Below, piece after piece: positions 63,941 through 64,000 of a stretch of DNA of 64,000 nucleotides; position 1 is the stretch's first letter, and the number at the start of each line of letters is the position of its first letter. This DNA is from Nomia melanderi (Eukaryota; Arthropoda; Insecta; Hymenoptera; Halictidae). Below the pieces are notes generated by a model. It was not told the origin of the DNA and made no database searches. It worked only from the letters and a program-made list of their open reading frames with translations. A program made the translations under genes and the position numbers. Location of the stretch: positions 744,001 through 808,000 of the forward strand of contig NW_027475143.1 in assembly GCF_051020985.1 (NCBI RefSeq), written 5' to 3'.

Positions 63941-64000
63941 ATCTGGTGATATCTCGGGTGCTATTACAGATAGCGCAATAAATCAAAGTGCATTGTCTGT

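Larger units (their letters stand above)
1..64000 (+). repeat. 175-bp satellite array, about 366 head-to-tail monomers
   Basis: The CCAATATATA word and its neighbourhood recur every 175 bp from base 1 to the end (1, 176, 6651, 7176 and so on), always on the + strand. Summing the phase changes gives a net loss of 119 bp over the window: 97 bp from one truncated monomer and 22 bp net from single-base indels. That implies about 366 monomers. No unique sequence, mobile element, inversion or run of unknown bases interrupts the array. One consensus-like monomer has about 53% GC and 9 CpG (42 C, 51 G by hand count). The array is a eukaryotic-type satellite. A centromeric or pericentromeric role is inference; the sequence shows only the repeat structure. 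Confidence 0.98.
62119..64000 (+). repeat. Terminal duplicate of the 50.4-52.6 kb region
   Basis: 62119 to about 63352 matches 50397-51630 at a shift of 11,722 bp. 63365-64000 matches 51993-52628 at a shift of 11,372 bp. The 350-bp step is the loss of two monomers. In the joining monomer the left part has the CCGTAGGGGCCGAG type (as at 51626) and from 63365 the right part has AACCACAGTC (as at 51991). The exchange therefore lies within 63352-63365, on the right arm of dyad 1. The block runs off the window. Confidence 0.8.

Noticed and set aside
33..63986. Hundreds of open frames of 60-157 codons on both strands
   Set aside because: They recur every 175 bp at fixed positions in the monomer, end at the same TGA in GCGCATGA on the + strand, and shift frame each monomer. 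The longest ones exist only because a monomer lost one base (174 bp). They are satellite by-products, not genes.
1..64000. CRISPR array
   Set aside because: The repeated unit is the whole 175 bp with no unique spacers between short repeats.
1..64000. Inverted satellite blocks or strand switches
   Set aside because: Every monomer I followed has CCAATATATA-type words on the + strand; no reverse-oriented monomer was seen.
1..64000. Assignment to a named satellite (for example a frog, fish or plant centromeric repeat of about 175 bp)
   Set aside because: Length alone is not diagnostic and I do not recognise the sequence. A database search of the consensus monomer would decide.

Overview
The whole 64-kb window is one uninterrupted head-to-tail satellite DNA array. 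The monomer is 175 bp, and about 366 monomers fill the window, all in the same orientation. I see no protein-coding gene, RNA gene, transposable element, CRISPR array or unique sequence. Because 175 is not a multiple of 3, the reading frame shifts in every monomer, so every open frame is a periodic by-product. Long satellite arrays with nested higher-order repeats (HORs) are a eukaryotic feature, typical of centromeric, pericentromeric or other heterochromatic blocks. The species and chromosomal position cannot be read from the sequence. I did not recognise the monomer as a named satellite, and I see no CENP-B box.

Monomer anatomy, with offset 1 at the CCAATATATA word: offsets 1-70 are AT-rich (about 37% GC by hand count). 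Offsets 71-170 are GC-rich (about 67% GC). Each monomer carries two short inverted repeats with 5-nt spacers: hairpin 2 at offsets 27-45 and dyad 1 at offsets 109-129. Dyad 1 overlaps a sequence close to the CTCF core. A linked set of substitutions at offsets 54-70 splits monomers into classes: A (GCATTGTCTGTAGG), B (GAATTATCTGCAGG) and minor variants.

Layout: 1-7175 is a rearranged left section (H1 and a lead-in) related to the HOR on its right, with nested 3-, 10- and 11-monomer duplications. 6956-24798 and 24799-44740 are two adjacent copies of a very large super-repeat (17,843 and 19,942 bp). Each consists of several copies of a 26-monomer, 4,550-bp HOR (H2, H3, H4 in copy 1; H5, H6, H7 in copy 2) followed by a different block of about 6.3-6.9 kb (D1, D2). 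The 26-mer itself holds an older 11-monomer (1,925-bp) duplication. 44741-64000 (domain E) is a more heterogeneous patchwork of 9-, 10- and 11-monomer tandem duplications. It contains one truncated monomer and six monomers in which about 50 bp comes from a strongly diverged relative.

Two contrasts stand out. The H sections keep perfect 175-bp phase (about 104 consecutive monomers from 1 to 18.2 kb, and about 77 from 24.7 to 38.5 kb), while the D and E sections carry many single-base indels. Also, several recombination breakpoints between monomer types that I could pin down fall on or just 3' of dyad 1. This makes dyad 1 a candidate for an exchange-prone element, although the ascertainment is imperfect.
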